From the NCBI RefSeq assembly GCF_050717535.1, contig NZ_JBOITM010000028.1, positions 62,001-126,000 of the forward strand: a DNA stretch of 64,000 nt. Direction: 5' to 3'. Numbering within the stretch: the stretch's first letter is position 1; each line of letters starts with the position of its first letter. Below are positions 9,035-18,090 of this stretch, piece by piece. The DNA is from Clostridium_AD sp050717535 (GTDB lineage Bacteria > Bacillota > Clostridia > Clostridiales > Clostridiaceae). The notes under the pieces are model-generated. The model saw only the letters and a list, made by a program, of their open reading frames with translations. It was not told where the DNA came from and did not search any database. Position numbers and translations under genes: made by a program.

Positions 9035-9226
9035 TTATATAGCACGTTGTACTTTACCTGAACGAAGACATCTAGTACATACGTGTATAGATTTAGGTGT
9101 TCCGCTAACTATAGCTTTAACCTTTTGGATATTTGGAGCCCATTTTCTTTTTGACTGACGGTGTGAGTGACTATATTGAACACCAGAAATAACACCTTTA
9201 TCACATATTTCGCATTTTCTTGACAA
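9035..9226 (-). CDS. rpmB: 50S ribosomal protein L28
   Basis: Large-subunit protein L28, with SRKCEICDKG at the start, the basic SHSHRQSKRKWAPNIQ core and VCTRCLRSGKVQ near the end. The paired CxxC motifs suggest the zinc-binding form. A GTG at 9235 would overlap the AGGAGG ribosome site (9235-9240), so I place the start at TTG 9226, eight bases downstream of it; this gives 63 aa beginning MSRKCEIC, the family's usual N-terminus. It is a single-gene unit on the minus strand with its own promoter. Confidence 0.93.
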   Translation of the reverse strand: MSRKCEICDKGVISGVQYSHSHRQSKRKWAPNIQKVKAIVSGTPKSIHVCTRCLRSGKVQRAI

Positions 9227-9283
9227 TGAAAACACCTCCTTAAGACTACGAAGAACAAAATCTTCTCAATTGAAACACGCATT

Positions 9284-9313
9284 ATTGTAACATAGAAACT
9301 ACTACTTTTGCAA
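9284..9313 (-). promoter_or_regulatory. Predicted sigma-A promoter of rpmB
   Basis: On the minus strand TTGCAA (9308-9313) is 18 bases from TACAAT (9284-9289). It lies upstream of the rpmB ribosome site and leaves a leader of about 50 nt. Confidence 0.6.
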
Positions 9314-9362
9314 GTGCATTGCAAAAACATTCCTGTCTAAATTAATTATATAATAAATTTTC

Positions 9363-9391
9363 TTGAATAAATCAGTGTTATAATATAAAAT
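9363..9391 (+). promoter_or_regulatory. Predicted sigma-A promoter of yloU-fakA
   Basis: TTGAAT (9363-9368), a 17-base spacer and TAAAAT (9386-9391), just ahead of the AAGGAGG ribosome site of yloU. An overlapping TATAAT at 9380-9385 could serve as the -10 instead. Confidence 0.5.
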
Positions 9392-9423
9392 AATCTATAT
9401 AGCGTTTATAAGGAGGAATTACA

Positions 9424-9774
9424 ATGAAAGGTAACATTACGAATAAGAATGGTATTATATATTATTCAGAAGAATCGTTAGCTAACATAGTTGGCATTTC
9501 TACAATGGAGTGTTATGGAGTTGTGGGCATGGCACTTAAAGATGCTAAAGATGGATTTTGGCAATTAATTAAAAGTGATGGTTTAAATAAAGGAGTTAAA
9601 ATTCATTCTAAAGAAAACCAGCTATTTATTGAATTGTATATAATTGTGGAATATGGCACAAAAATTTCTGTAATTGCAAATAATATAATTCAAAAAATAA
9701 GATATAATGTTGAAAATTATACAGGACTAAAAGTGGAAGCAATAACAGTAAACGTACAAGGTGTAAGGGTTTAA
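9424..9774 (+). CDS. Asp23/Gls24 family protein (YloU)
   Basis: A 116-aa Asp23/Gls24 (alkaline shock) domain protein. The domain spans nearly the whole length: YYSEESLANIVGISTMECYGVVGMA at the start, IELYIIVEYGTKISVIANNIIQKIRYNVENYTGLKV in the middle, and a closing VNVQGVRV. Family members are envelope-stress or membrane-associated scaffold proteins; the exact role is unknown. It starts at ATG 9424 after AAGGAGG. It is followed 13 bases later by fakA, the usual yloU-yloV pairing in Firmicutes. Confidence 0.9.
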   Translation: MKGNITNKNGIIYYSEESLANIVGISTMECYGVVGMALKDAKDGFWQLIKSDGLNKGVKIHSKENQLFIELYIIVEYGTKISVIANNIIQKIRYNVENYTGLKVEAITVNVQGVRV

Positions 9775-9787
9775 GGGGGTTTAGACA

Positions 9788-11431
9788 GTGGAATACTTAA
9801 AAATTAACGGACAGCATTTCCGAAACATGGTAATAAATGCATCTAATAGATTAGAAGAAAAAAAAGAATACGTAAACTCGCTAAATGTATTTCCGGTTCC
9901 AGATGGAGATACAGGCACTAATATGTCGATGACATTTAAAGCGGCGGTGCAAGAAATTGAAAACGTGTCAACCAAGTCTATTAGTGAGATAGCGCAAAAG
10001 ATAGCTAGAGGCGCGCTGATGGGTGCTAGAGGTAATTCAGGTGTTATATTATCACAGATATTTAGAGGCATTGGGAAAGGCCTAGAGGGCCACGATGAAG
10101 TTGATTCTAAAGAATTTGCTAAAAGTATTTTAGAAGGTGCCACTTTTGCATATAAGGCTGTTATGAGGCCAACTGAGGGAACAATTTTAACCATTATTAA
10201 GGCTGCAGGTGAAAGTGCAGTTAAAAGTAGTGCAACAAATTTAGTTACTCTTATGGAGGAAGTCTGTAATCAAAGTGAAATTATGTTAGATAAAACTCCA
10301 GATATGCTTCCAGCATTAAAAGAAGCAAAGGTAGTTGATGCAGGTGGCATGGGGCTTCTAATATTGTTTAAAGGGATGTATGAAGCTCTAAGTAATAATA
10401 TGGAAGCTACAATTAGCAAAGCAGATAAGCAAAGTAATAAATCCGAAACAATATCACCGGATGCATTAAATAAGCCGGTAGACATAAAGTTTGGATATTG
10501 TACTGAATTATTAGTTGTTGTTAAAAGTGTAGATACTAATGAGTTAAAGAACTATTTAGAAAAAATTGGGGATTCCATGGTTGTGGTTTCACAAGATGAA
10601 TTTCTTAAGATTCATATACACACAAATGATCCAGGTCTGGTGCTTTCAAAAGCAGTAACACTAGGAGAACTTTCTAAAGTTAAAATTGAAAACATGAGAG
10701 AACAACATAGAAGTTTACTTGGTATTGATGATGAAATAGCTCAAGAAATTACAAAAGAAGATATTATTGAAAATAAAAAATATGGATTTGTTTCTGTTGC
10801 TCTTGGAGAGGGTATTAAAAATATTTTTAAGGATTTAGGTGTGGACGTTGTAATAGAGGGCGGCCAAACTATGAATCCGAGTACACAGGATATATTGGAT
10901 AGTGTTAATAAAATTAATGCAGATAATATATTTGTACTTCCTAATAATAAAAATATACTTATGGCAGCACTTCAAGCGGTGGAACTGACAGAAAAAAATG
11001 TAATAGTTATACCTTCTAAAACTATACCTCAAGGAATAACAGCTGTAACAATGTTTAATGTAGAAGCTAGTGTAGAAGAAAATGAGACTACGTTAAAAGA
11101 AGCAATTAAAAACGTTGCGACTGCTTCTGTAACATATGCAGTTAAAGATACTGAAACTGATGGCATTGTAATAAAACAAGGAAATATTTTAGGCTTAGTT
11201 GAGAACAAAATTAAAGAAGTTGGAACAGATATTTATAAAGTTTGCTCTGATATTATAGAGAGTATGATTACAGAAGGTAGTGAACTTGTTACAATTTTCT
11301 ATGGTGAAGATTGTGTAACAAGCGAAGTAGAAGAGTTTATCTCTGGGTTAGAGAAAAAGTATCCAGATATAGACATTCAACATTATAATGGGAAACAACC
11401 ATTATATTATTTCATTGCTTCAGTTGAATAA
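9788..11431 (+). CDS. fakA: Fatty acid kinase catalytic subunit, DhaL-type (YloV)
   Basis: ATP-binding kinase subunit that phosphorylates fatty acids held by a DegV-type FakB protein. The N-terminal DhaL domain (about 1-200) shows NVFPVPDGDTGTNMSMT, with Asp ligands for Mg-ATP, and ARGARGNSGVILSQIFRG-like loops. A central domain and a C-terminal FakA-specific domain complete 547 aa, the normal length. It starts at GTG 9788 after a GGGGG ribosome site. No fakB (degV) gene is in the window. It ends at a small terminator. Confidence 0.92.
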   Translation: MEYLKINGQHFRNMVINASNRLEEKKEYVNSLNVFPVPDGDTGTNMSMTFKAAVQEIENVSTKSISEIAQKIARGALMGARGNSGVILSQIFRGIGKGLEGHDEVDSKEFAKSILEGATFAYKAVMRPTEGTILTIIKAAGESAVKSSATNLVTLMEEVCNQSEIMLDKTPDMLPALKEAKVVDAGGMGLLILFKGMYEALSNNMEATISKADKQSNKSETISPDALNKPVDIKFGYCTELLVVVKSVDTNELKNYLEKIGDSMVVVSQDEFLKIHIHTNDPGLVLSKAVTLGELSKVKIENMREQHRSLLGIDDEIAQEITKEDIIENKKYGFVSVALGEGIKNIFKDLGVDVVIEGGQTMNPSTQDILDSVNKINADNIFVLPNNKNILMAALQAVELTEKNVIVIPSKTIPQGITAVTMFNVEASVEENETTLKEAIKNVATASVTYAVKDTETDGIVIKQGNILGLVENKIKEVGTDIYKVCSDIIESMITEGSELVTIFYGEDCVTSEVEEFISGLEKKYPDIDIQHYNGKQPLYYFIASVE

Positions 11432-11450
11432 AAGCCCTAGGGCTTTTTTT
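11431..11450 (+). terminator. Terminator after fakA
   Basis: A 16-base perfect palindrome (AAAGCCC/GGGCTTT) beginning at the last base of the fakA stop codon, followed by T's to 11450. The loop is minimal, so it is moderate in strength. Confidence 0.7.
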
Positions 11451-11531
11451 CTTATGGTTACCTATTTAATGGTGTTTTAAGCCTCAAAATGAAATAAATT
11501 TTTTTAAAAAATTAGATTTGGAGTGGTATTA

Positions 11532-13604
11532 GTGGATATTTATAGTGATATAAAATATATAAAGGGTGTTGGACCTAAAATGGCAGAAACTTTGAATCTG
11601 TGTGGAATTTTTAACGTATTAGATCTATTGCTATATTTTCCACGAGATTATGAACAAATATCTGCTGGAAAAAGCATTCTAGAATGTGCAGAAGGTGAAA
11701 AGATTATTATAGAATGTAATGTTTTAAGTATATTAAGGGACCTTAGATTAAAGAATAATAAAACCCTTTCTACCATAGTCTTTTGCCAGGGTGAAACTGA
11801 ATTTAAAGGTAAATGGTTTAATCAAACTTATGCAAAAAATAGCTTTAAAATTTCCAATAAATATATTATCACAGGCAAAGTTAATAAGTTTAAGGGTGAA
11901 ATTACAATGATGAATCCTAAAATAGTAAAAAATACCTCCATGGATACTGAAGATTCGATTGACACAAATACATCAATGGATACAAACAAAATTATTGCAA
12001 CCTATCCACTTAAAAATAATATTACAAATAATTTTTTTAATAAGATTATATCCGATGTGCTGTGTAATATTGAAATAACAGAGAATTTACCTAAATGGAT
12101 CTTGGAAAAATACGGTTTTTGTTCTTTGAATGTTGCTATTCGAAATATACATAGTCCTAAAAATTTAGAACTTCTAAATGCATCAAAGAAGAGACTTAAA
12201 TTTCAAGAGTTATTTACATATTCATTAAAAATACTAATGTTAAAAGAGTTTATAAAAGCTCATAATGAAGGTATTCAATTTAAAATAGCTCCAGAACTTA
12301 CAACCTTAAAGGGAAAACTTCCCTATGAGCTTACAAAGGCACAAAGTAAAGTTGTAAGGGAAATTCTAATAGATCAAAAGAAAGATAAAGGTATGAATAG
12401 GTTACTACAAGGGGATGTTGGAAGCGGCAAAACTATAGTTGCTATAATTACAATGTTTAATGTGGTTAAAAATGGTTATCAAGCAGCCATGATGGCTCCA
12501 ACTGAGATATTAGCAAAACAACATTATGAAGAAATACAAAAAGTATTAAAGGATTTTCCGCTTACAATACAACTATTGTGTGGAAGTACATCACTTAAAA
12601 ACAAAGAATTAATTAAAAGGGAGTTAAAAGAAGGAACTATTGATATTATTATTGGGACTCATGCACTTATAGAAGATAATGTAGAATTTAAAAACGTAGG
12701 TATGATTGTTACTGACGAGCAGCATCGTTTTGGAGTGTCGCAAAGAAATAGATTTTCTAATAAAGGTAAAAATATTGATATTCTTGTAATGACTGCCACA
12801 CCTATTCCAAGAACACTATCACTATATTTATATGGAGATTTAGACGTATCTATTATAGATGAATTGCCACCAGGAAGGCAGAATATTGACACAAGCTATG
12901 AAAATATGGACTCAAGTAAAAAAGTCTATGAATTTGCTTTGAATGAAATAAAAAAGGGAAGACAAGTTTACATAGTTTGCCCACTTGTGGAAGAAAATGA
13001 AGAAATGAATTTAACTTCAGTGCAGGAGCTTTATGAAAAATTGAAAGAAGAGCATTTTAGTTCCATAGAAATAGGAATGGTATATGGTAAAATGCCTAGT
13101 AAACAAAAAAATGAAATCATGGACAAATTTAAAGCAGGAGAAATTAAAGCGCTAATTGCAACTACAGTAATTGAAGTTGGTGTAAATGTACCTAATGCTA
13201 CAGTTATGATAATTGAAAACTCTGAAAGGTTTGGACTTGCACAACTTCATCAACTTAGAGGAAGGGTCGGAAGAGGGGTTCATAAGTCTTATTGTATTCT
13301 ACTTGCTAACATAACAAATAAGATAGTGAGAAAAAGATTAGAAGTACTGATAAAAAGCAACGATGGCTTTTTTATTGCTGAAGAGGATTTGAAAAATAGA
13401 GGTGCTGGAGAATTGTTCGGATTTAAGCAATCTGGGGAAACAGGTCTGCTTTTAGCGGATGTAATCGAAGATTTTAACATCCTAAAACTAGCAAATAGTG
13501 AAGCTAAGCAGTTAATAAAAAGTGATAATATTGAAGATGTAAAGGTAAAAAATGAAATATTAAAAAAAATAGATCAAAGTTCTAATTACATTTGTTTTAA
13601 TTAG
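11532..13604 (+). CDS. recG: ATP-dependent DNA helicase RecG
   Basis: Superfamily 2 branch-migration helicase that regresses stalled forks and processes recombination intermediates. An N-terminal wedge/OB domain with the KGVGPKMAETL helix-hairpin is followed by helicase motifs: GDVGSGKT (Walker A, about 294-301), TDEQHRFG (DExH), MTATPIPRTL, and the C-terminal RGRVGRG motif VI. The frame opens at GTG 11523, but GGAG at 11519-11522 better fits GTG 11532, giving 690 aa starting MDIYSDIK. The gap after fakA is about 100 bases. Confidence 0.95.
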   Translation: MDIYSDIKYIKGVGPKMAETLNLCGIFNVLDLLLYFPRDYEQISAGKSILECAEGEKIIIECNVLSILRDLRLKNNKTLSTIVFCQGETEFKGKWFNQTYAKNSFKISNKYIITGKVNKFKGEITMMNPKIVKNTSMDTEDSIDTNTSMDTNKIIATYPLKNNITNNFFNKIISDVLCNIEITENLPKWILEKYGFCSLNVAIRNIHSPKNLELLNASKKRLKFQELFTYSLKILMLKEFIKAHNEGIQFKIAPELTTLKGKLPYELTKAQSKVVREILIDQKKDKGMNRLLQGDVGSGKTIVAIITMFNVVKNGYQAAMMAPTEILAKQHYEEIQKVLKDFPLTIQLLCGSTSLKNKELIKRELKEGTIDIIIGTHALIEDNVEFKNVGMIVTDEQHRFGVSQRNRFSNKGKNIDILVMTATPIPRTLSLYLYGDLDVSIIDELPPGRQNIDTSYENMDSSKKVYEFALNEIKKGRQVYIVCPLVEENEEMNLTSVQELYEKLKEEHFSSIEIGMVYGKMPSKQKNEIMDKFKAGEIKALIATTVIEVGVNVPNATVMIIENSERFGLAQLHQLRGRVGRGVHKSYCILLANITNKIVRKRLEVLIKSNDGFFIAEEDLKNRGAGELFGFKQSGETGLLLADVIEDFNILKLANSEAKQLIKSDNIEDVKVKNEILKKIDQSSNYICFN

Positions 13605-13679
13605 GAAAAAATATCTTTGTATATATTGCATTTATATGATAAAATATTATCGAAACTGGCTAGATGGAGGAATAAACAT

Positions 13680-14243
13680 ATGAGAATTATTGCAGGAAGT
13701 GCACGAGGAAGAAAGTTGTTGTCCCCTGTTGGGATGGGAACGCGGCCTACATTAGATAGAATAAAAGAATCAATATTTAATATAATACAAGACAGAACAA
13801 GAAATGCGGTAGTGGTAGATATGTTTTCAGGTACTGGTAGCTTAGGTCTTGAGGCAGCAAGTAGGGGAGCTACAGCATGTTATCTAATTGATATGGGCGA
13901 TACTACCTTTGAGATGTTAGAAAAGAATGTAGAAAATTTAAAGTTTACTGATAAATGTAAATGCTTCAAAGGAGACACATATAAGTTTATGCAACAATTT
14001 GCAGATGAAAAAATTGTGTTTGATTTGATTTTTATAGATCCACCATATGCTAAAGATATGATCCCACCTGCTATTGAAATTATTGCAGCGAATAGACTTT
14101 TAAGAGAAGACGGAATGATTGTTTGTAAAATAGATACTTCAGAAGAGATATACGAAGGGAATTCTATTATTCAACTTTCTAATTCGAGAAAATATGGAAA
14201 CACAACTGTATTGTTTTACGAATATAAGGGGACTAATAATTAA
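13680..14243 (+). CDS. rsmD: 16S rRNA m2G966 methyltransferase
   Basis: SAM-dependent guanine-N2 methyltransferase of 30S precursors. The sequence shows MRIIAGSARGRKL, RPTLDRIKESIFNI, the SAM-binding loop DMFSGTGSLGLEAASRG and the catalytic DPPY (in FIDPPYAK). The longest frame extends 21 codons upstream, but GGAGG at 13666-13670 and the conserved N-terminus fix the start at ATG 13680 (187 aa). It forms a pair with coaD, 40 bases downstream, the common arrangement in Firmicutes. Confidence 0.95.
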   Translation: MRIIAGSARGRKLLSPVGMGTRPTLDRIKESIFNIIQDRTRNAVVVDMFSGTGSLGLEAASRGATACYLIDMGDTTFEMLEKNVENLKFTDKCKCFKGDTYKFMQQFADEKIVFDLIFIDPPYAKDMIPPAIEIIAANRLLREDGMIVCKIDTSEEIYEGNSIIQLSNSRKYGNTTVLFYEYKGTNN

Positions 14244-14283
14244 AAATTATTAGTTAGCCTAAAGAAAGACATGGAGGAGTATC

Positions 14284-14775
14284 ATGGAGAGAGCAATCTG
14301 CCCTGGAAGTTTTGATCCAATAACAAATGGACATTTAGATATTATTGAGAGGGCTTCTAAAGTTTTTGACGAACTAGTTGTAGGAGTACTTGTTAACCCA
14401 GAGAAAGAAGGTCTCTTCACTGTAGATGAGAGAGTAGAACAAATAAGAAAAATAGTGAGAAATATGCCTAATGTAAAAGTTAAAAAGTTTAGTGGGCTAC
14501 TTGTTGACCTAATGAATAAAGAGGGTGCTGGAGTCATTGTAAAAGGACTGAGAGCTGTTTCAGATTTTGAATATGAGTTTCAAATGGCCTCAATGAATAA
14601 TAAATTGGATCCAAGTAAGGAAACAATGTTTATGATGACAAAAGCAGAGTATTGCTATCTTAGTTCATCATCAGTTAAGCAGGTGGCAATGTTTGGGGGT
14701 TGTATTAAAGGATTAGTACCTGAAGAGATTATTCCAGATATTATGAGTAAAATGAGGAAAATTAATTCTAAATAG
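14284..14775 (+). CDS. coaD: Phosphopantetheine adenylyltransferase
   Basis: Penultimate step of coenzyme A synthesis (4'-phosphopantetheine + ATP). The nucleotidyltransferase signature ICPGSFDPITNGHLDII and the later VKGLRAVSDFEYEFQMA are present, as is the closing YLSSSSVKQVA. The length of 163 aa is exactly typical. GGAGG precedes the ATG. It is followed nine bases later by a coiled-coil protein gene, likely in one transcript. Confidence 0.96.
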   Translation: MERAICPGSFDPITNGHLDIIERASKVFDELVVGVLVNPEKEGLFTVDERVEQIRKIVRNMPNVKVKKFSGLLVDLMNKEGAGVIVKGLRAVSDFEYEFQMASMNNKLDPSKETMFMMTKAEYCYLSSSSVKQVAMFGGCIKGLVPEEIIPDIMSKMRKINSK

Positions 14776-14784
14776 GGGGGAAAT

Positions 14785-15309
14785 ATGGATATTATTAAGC
14801 TTTTAGAATATCTTCAAGAGATTATTGAAAGTTCATCTAAAATACCCGTTACAGGAAAGGCAGTTATAAATAAAAGAGAAATATTGGATATAATTGATCA
14901 AATTATAAATCATTTACCGGATGAGTTTAAAAAGGCTCAGTGGATTTGTGATGAGAAAGAACGAATTCTTGTTGATGCAAAAAAACAAGCTAAGATTTTT
15001 GAAGAAGAGACTATTGACAAAATAAGAAGAAGAGTTGAAAAGCAAGATCTAGTTAAAGAGGCACAAACAAGAGCTGAAGAAATTATAGCTTCAGCTCAGA
15101 GAGATTCTAAAATTATGAGACTAGGTGCTAAAGACTATGCTGATGAAATATTATCTCAATTAGATAAAGAGATTGAATTAAAAGGTCAACAAATGCTTCA
15201 TAAGATTAAAAGTGATGTTCAAACATTCTTAATATCTCTACAAGAAGAGGTTAGTGATACTACAACTTCGATAAGAGAAAATGTAAAAGAATTAAGAAGT
15301 ATGAAATAG
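14785..15309 (+). CDS. Conserved clostridial coiled-coil protein, function unknown
   Basis: 174 aa, no signal peptide or membrane helix. After an N-terminal segment (MDIIKLLEYLQEIIESSSKIPVTGK, then a helix ending in NHLPDEF), residues ~50-174 are strongly heptad-like and charged (AKKQAKIFEEETIDKIRR, ARAEEIIASAQ-type repeats). This resembles the H/E stalk subunits of V-type ATPases or DivIVA-like scaffolds, which explains frequent 'ATPase' labels, but no catalytic motif is present. A gene of this type commonly lies between coaD and ylbJ in clostridia. Its last 18 bases overlap the 3' end of ylbJ on the other strand. Confidence 0.75.
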   Translation: MDIIKLLEYLQEIIESSSKIPVTGKAVINKREILDIIDQIINHLPDEFKKAQWICDEKERILVDAKKQAKIFEEETIDKIRRRVEKQDLVKEAQTRAEEIIASAQRDSKIMRLGAKDYADEILSQLDKEIELKGQQMLHKIKSDVQTFLISLQEEVSDTTTSIRENVKELRSMK

Positions 15310-16467
15310 CTTTATTATATTTGTAAAAAATATTGGAATAATTAAAATTATTAATATTGTAAGGTATAAATTATTGCTCTTATAGGAACTTGTGTTATTA
15401 AAGGTGAAGACGGAAGCGGTCTGCTCAAAAACATAATATAGAATTAATGTTAAAACTCCGGAAATTAAACCTTGAATAAATTTTCCAGTGATATACTTTT
15501 TTAAAGAAACTGCATATTTATAGGTATAGCTGTAAACTTGAGAAATTATAGATAAACCGCTAAAAGCAATTAAAAAGCTTAAAATTGGAAGTTTTACATA
15601 TAAATTTGAATTGCTAGAAGCTATTAAGTAGCATCCATTAGTTACTTCTAGCATCCCCAGTAATAAACCCTCTATGAAGTTTATAGAAGGACCAATAATT
15701 AGAGAGAGCTTATCAAGGGCAATGTGAAATATCACATTGTCTTTAATTATTCCTGTTATTACAGAGAATATTACTACAAAGCCACCTATATTTAAGGAGT
15801 TTTTAAGAGCATCTTCAATACTGTTTTTTAATACTATACCAATATTGCTTGTGGAGGTTGTTTTTGAAGAAATTTCATTCTTTTTTTTTATTTTAAATGG
15901 AGGATTTTTAGCGGGAATAATAAATCCCATAAATAAGCAGGATAGCATATTAGATAGCAATAATATATAACCAATTTTAGCATCTGACATCATAGATGCA
16001 CCTACTGCCCCTACAATAAACAGTGGACTAGAGTTAGAAGCTATATTTAACAATCTTTCGCAAGTATTTAAGTCAATTATGTTTTTTTCATACAATTCAC
16101 AAGTATATTTTGCGCCCAAGGGATAACCGCATAGTAAACTGACTAACAATGCAAAGTTGCATTCTTTTGGCAGCTTTAAGGGTCTACAAATAAAATTGCC
16201 TAATAATTTAGAATAAATATTAATGCCATCGTAGCTAATTATAATATTTATTACAACTAAAAAAGGGAAAAGAGAAGGAAAAACAGAATTGAAAAATAAT
16301 CTAGCGCCAGATAGAGTATATTGGATACACATATTTGGTGTTAATATTATTTGAAGAATAACTAGGGAACACAGTATTGTTATTCCGTAATTTATATTTA
16401 AAGATTTAAATAATTTAAATAGTAAGAAAATTATGAAAAACAATAATATAATTAATAGAAAATTCAA
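15292..16467 (-). CDS. ylbJ: Sporulation integral membrane protein YlbJ
   Basis: Polytopic membrane protein with two nucleoside-transporter 'gate' type domains. B. subtilis YlbJ is needed for spore formation, and I infer the same here. It has about eight to ten hydrophobic segments; conserved stretches include FPSLFPFLVVINIIISYDG, SLLCGYPLGAKYTCELYE, NIASNSSPLFIVGAVG and a late GLLEVTNGC-like motif (LGMLEVTNGCYL). A TTG at 16473 is one base from the AAGGAG site (16475-16480), so I prefer TTG 16467, seven bases away, giving 391 aa. It converges with the coiled-coil gene. Confidence 0.87.
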   Translation of the reverse strand: MNFLLIILLFFIIFLLFKLFKSLNINYGITILCSLVILQIILTPNMCIQYTLSGARLFFNSVFPSLFPFLVVINIIISYDGINIYSKLLGNFICRPLKLPKECNFALLVSLLCGYPLGAKYTCELYEKNIIDLNTCERLLNIASNSSPLFIVGAVGASMMSDAKIGYILLLSNMLSCLFMGFIIPAKNPPFKIKKKNEISSKTTSTSNIGIVLKNSIEDALKNSLNIGGFVVIFSVITGIIKDNVIFHIALDKLSLIIGPSINFIEGLLLGMLEVTNGCYLIASSNSNLYVKLPILSFLIAFSGLSIISQVYSYTYKYAVSLKKYITGKFIQGLISGVLTLILYYVFEQTASVFTFNNTSSYKSNNLYLTILIILIIPIFFTNIIKLFHTS

Positions 16468-16555
16468 TTTCAAACTCCTTTTAAAGTACTACTGTATTAA
16501 TATATTTAAATATATTTAAACTTATGTATTGGAGGGGTTAATTATAAGTAAAATT

Positions 16556-16588
16556 AAAGCTATTATCTATATATGAGATACTAGCTTT
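16556..16588 (-). terminator. Possible terminator after tmcAL
   Basis: An inverted repeat (7-bp outer stem AAAGCTA/TAGCTTT plus a 5-bp inner stem) lies just beyond the tmcAL stop on the minus strand, followed by AATTTTA. The T-run is weak, so read-through into ylbJ is possible. Confidence 0.4.
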
Positions 16589-16593
16589 TACTT

Positions 16594-17817
16594 TCACTTT
16601 ACAATTATTGGGGATATCAAATGATCGCTATTTGGATTTATACTGCTATTTAGTATGCTATAAGCTCTTGTAGACTGGATATCTAATAGTAAGGTGTCAT
16701 TGCACTCTTTAGGAAGTTTAGTAATAAGTGGGATACTGCTATTTGACTTTATAGATTTTAGAATTGACCTTCCATTAGAGTTAAATCCTAAAACATGAGC
16801 ATACGGACAAGGCATTGCTCTTAAAGTCTTACTATCAAAGCTATCAAATCCTATAAAGTATTGACATAATATTCTACTAATTCGGGTATAGGTATATCTT
16901 TTGCTTTTAATAGCTTCCATTGTAGCGTTGTAGCTTAGATTATTTTGCACGGATTTAATAATTCTATTATCAAGACCCTCGGATACATCTGGTAAATTAA
17001 CTAATGAGTTTTTTGATGTAATGGATTTATGTTTTATGTATGGAAACATTGAATCTTCAAAGGGAAATTCATAATTTTTTGAGTGTAAATTTAAGAGCTC
17101 AGTTAGAACAGAACTAGGAACGTGACCTTCTAGTTTCGCTATGGATCCATTTTCTTTGATGAATTTTCTTATAGCTGTGGCACTTGAAAATTTATTATGC
17201 AATATATCACTATTATACATTGCACCTTTTCTTTTTAATGTGTATGGTTTAATGGTGCTATTCAATTTAATTAAACTTTTACAATACTCAATACCCAATA
17301 TATTATTAGAGGAATTCAAAAAATCATCTAATAATAAGTTTGATATGTTATTGTTTGAATTTATTAAATAATCATAAAGTGCTTTGGCTCTGGCAAGGGG
17401 GTAAACAATACCTTCCGATAAATAAGATTTTAATAGTGATTTAAATTCAATGGGTTCATTAACAAGTATTTTGGAAATATTATATATATCACTACTATCA
17501 CCATGTTCGCTACCAAAACAAATATTATTTACTATTCCCAGGCTGTTTAAAAGACTAACAGCACCGGAGGAAAAAAATTCTGCCGATGATACACTGTAGA
17601 TAGCTGGTAACTCTATTACTAAATCCACTCCACTACTTAAGGCCATTTTAGTTTTTGTCCATTTGTCTATAATAGATGGAATTCCACGTTGAGAAAAATT
17701 TCCGCTCATAACGCAAATTAAGGCATCGCAATTTGTGAGCTGCTTGGTTTTATTAATGTGATATAAGTGCCCGTTATGTAATGGGTTATATTCTACGATT
17801 ATACCTGAAATATTCAT
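16594..17817 (-). CDS. tmcAL: tRNA(Met) cytidine acetate ligase (YlbM)
   Basis: Forms N4-acetylcytidine at the wobble position of elongator tRNAMet from acetate and ATP. The nucleotidyltransferase-like N-terminus reads GIIVEYNPLHNGHLYHI, followed by CVMSGNFSQRGIPSIIDKW and ELPAIYSVSSAEFFSSGAV, all characteristic. 407 aa is a normal length. The ATG at 17817 lies behind AGGAGGTGAT. It is divergent from pta-ackA, whose product pathway supplies acetate, but this adjacency need not be functional. Confidence 0.93.
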   Translation of the reverse strand: MNISGIIVEYNPLHNGHLYHINKTKQLTNCDALICVMSGNFSQRGIPSIIDKWTKTKMALSSGVDLVIELPAIYSVSSAEFFSSGAVSLLNSLGIVNNICFGSEHGDSSDIYNISKILVNEPIEFKSLLKSYLSEGIVYPLARAKALYDYLINSNNNISNLLLDDFLNSSNNILGIEYCKSLIKLNSTIKPYTLKRKGAMYNSDILHNKFSSATAIRKFIKENGSIAKLEGHVPSSVLTELLNLHSKNYEFPFEDSMFPYIKHKSITSKNSLVNLPDVSEGLDNRIIKSVQNNLSYNATMEAIKSKRYTYTRISRILCQYFIGFDSFDSKTLRAMPCPYAHVLGFNSNGRSILKSIKSNSSIPLITKLPKECNDTLLLDIQSTRAYSILNSSINPNSDHLISPIIVK

Positions 17818-17874
17818 TAAATCACCTCCTGATAGTTTATATAAATATAAATTTTTATTAAAAATTGATTAAAG

Positions 17875-17902
17875 TTTTGATTATTTAGATATATTATATA
17901 AT
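17875..17902 (+). promoter_or_regulatory. Weak candidate promoter for pta-ackA
   Basis: TTTTGA (17875-17880), 16 bases, TATAAT (17897-17902). It would leave a leader of about 180 nt before pta. The 273-base tmcAL-pta interval is very AT-rich and no better pair was found, so this is tentative. Confidence 0.3.
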
Positions 17903-18090
17903 ATAAAGTAAATAAAAGCATATATATTTGTATGTTAAAAAGAAAAGAGTGAAAATTATGAATATATAATGTATAAGATTTATATCAGATTTTGCTGTTT
18001 TAGGTTGAAATGTATAGGGATAATGGAGTATATTGTTAGTGTGTATTATTAATGTGTATAAGTTGATAATAACTGAAAGGGGAAATAAAA

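Noticed and set aside
9781..10194. 137-codon minus-strand frame opposite fakA
   Set aside because: Antisense shadow of the conserved DhaL domain with no ribosome site or recognisable domain.
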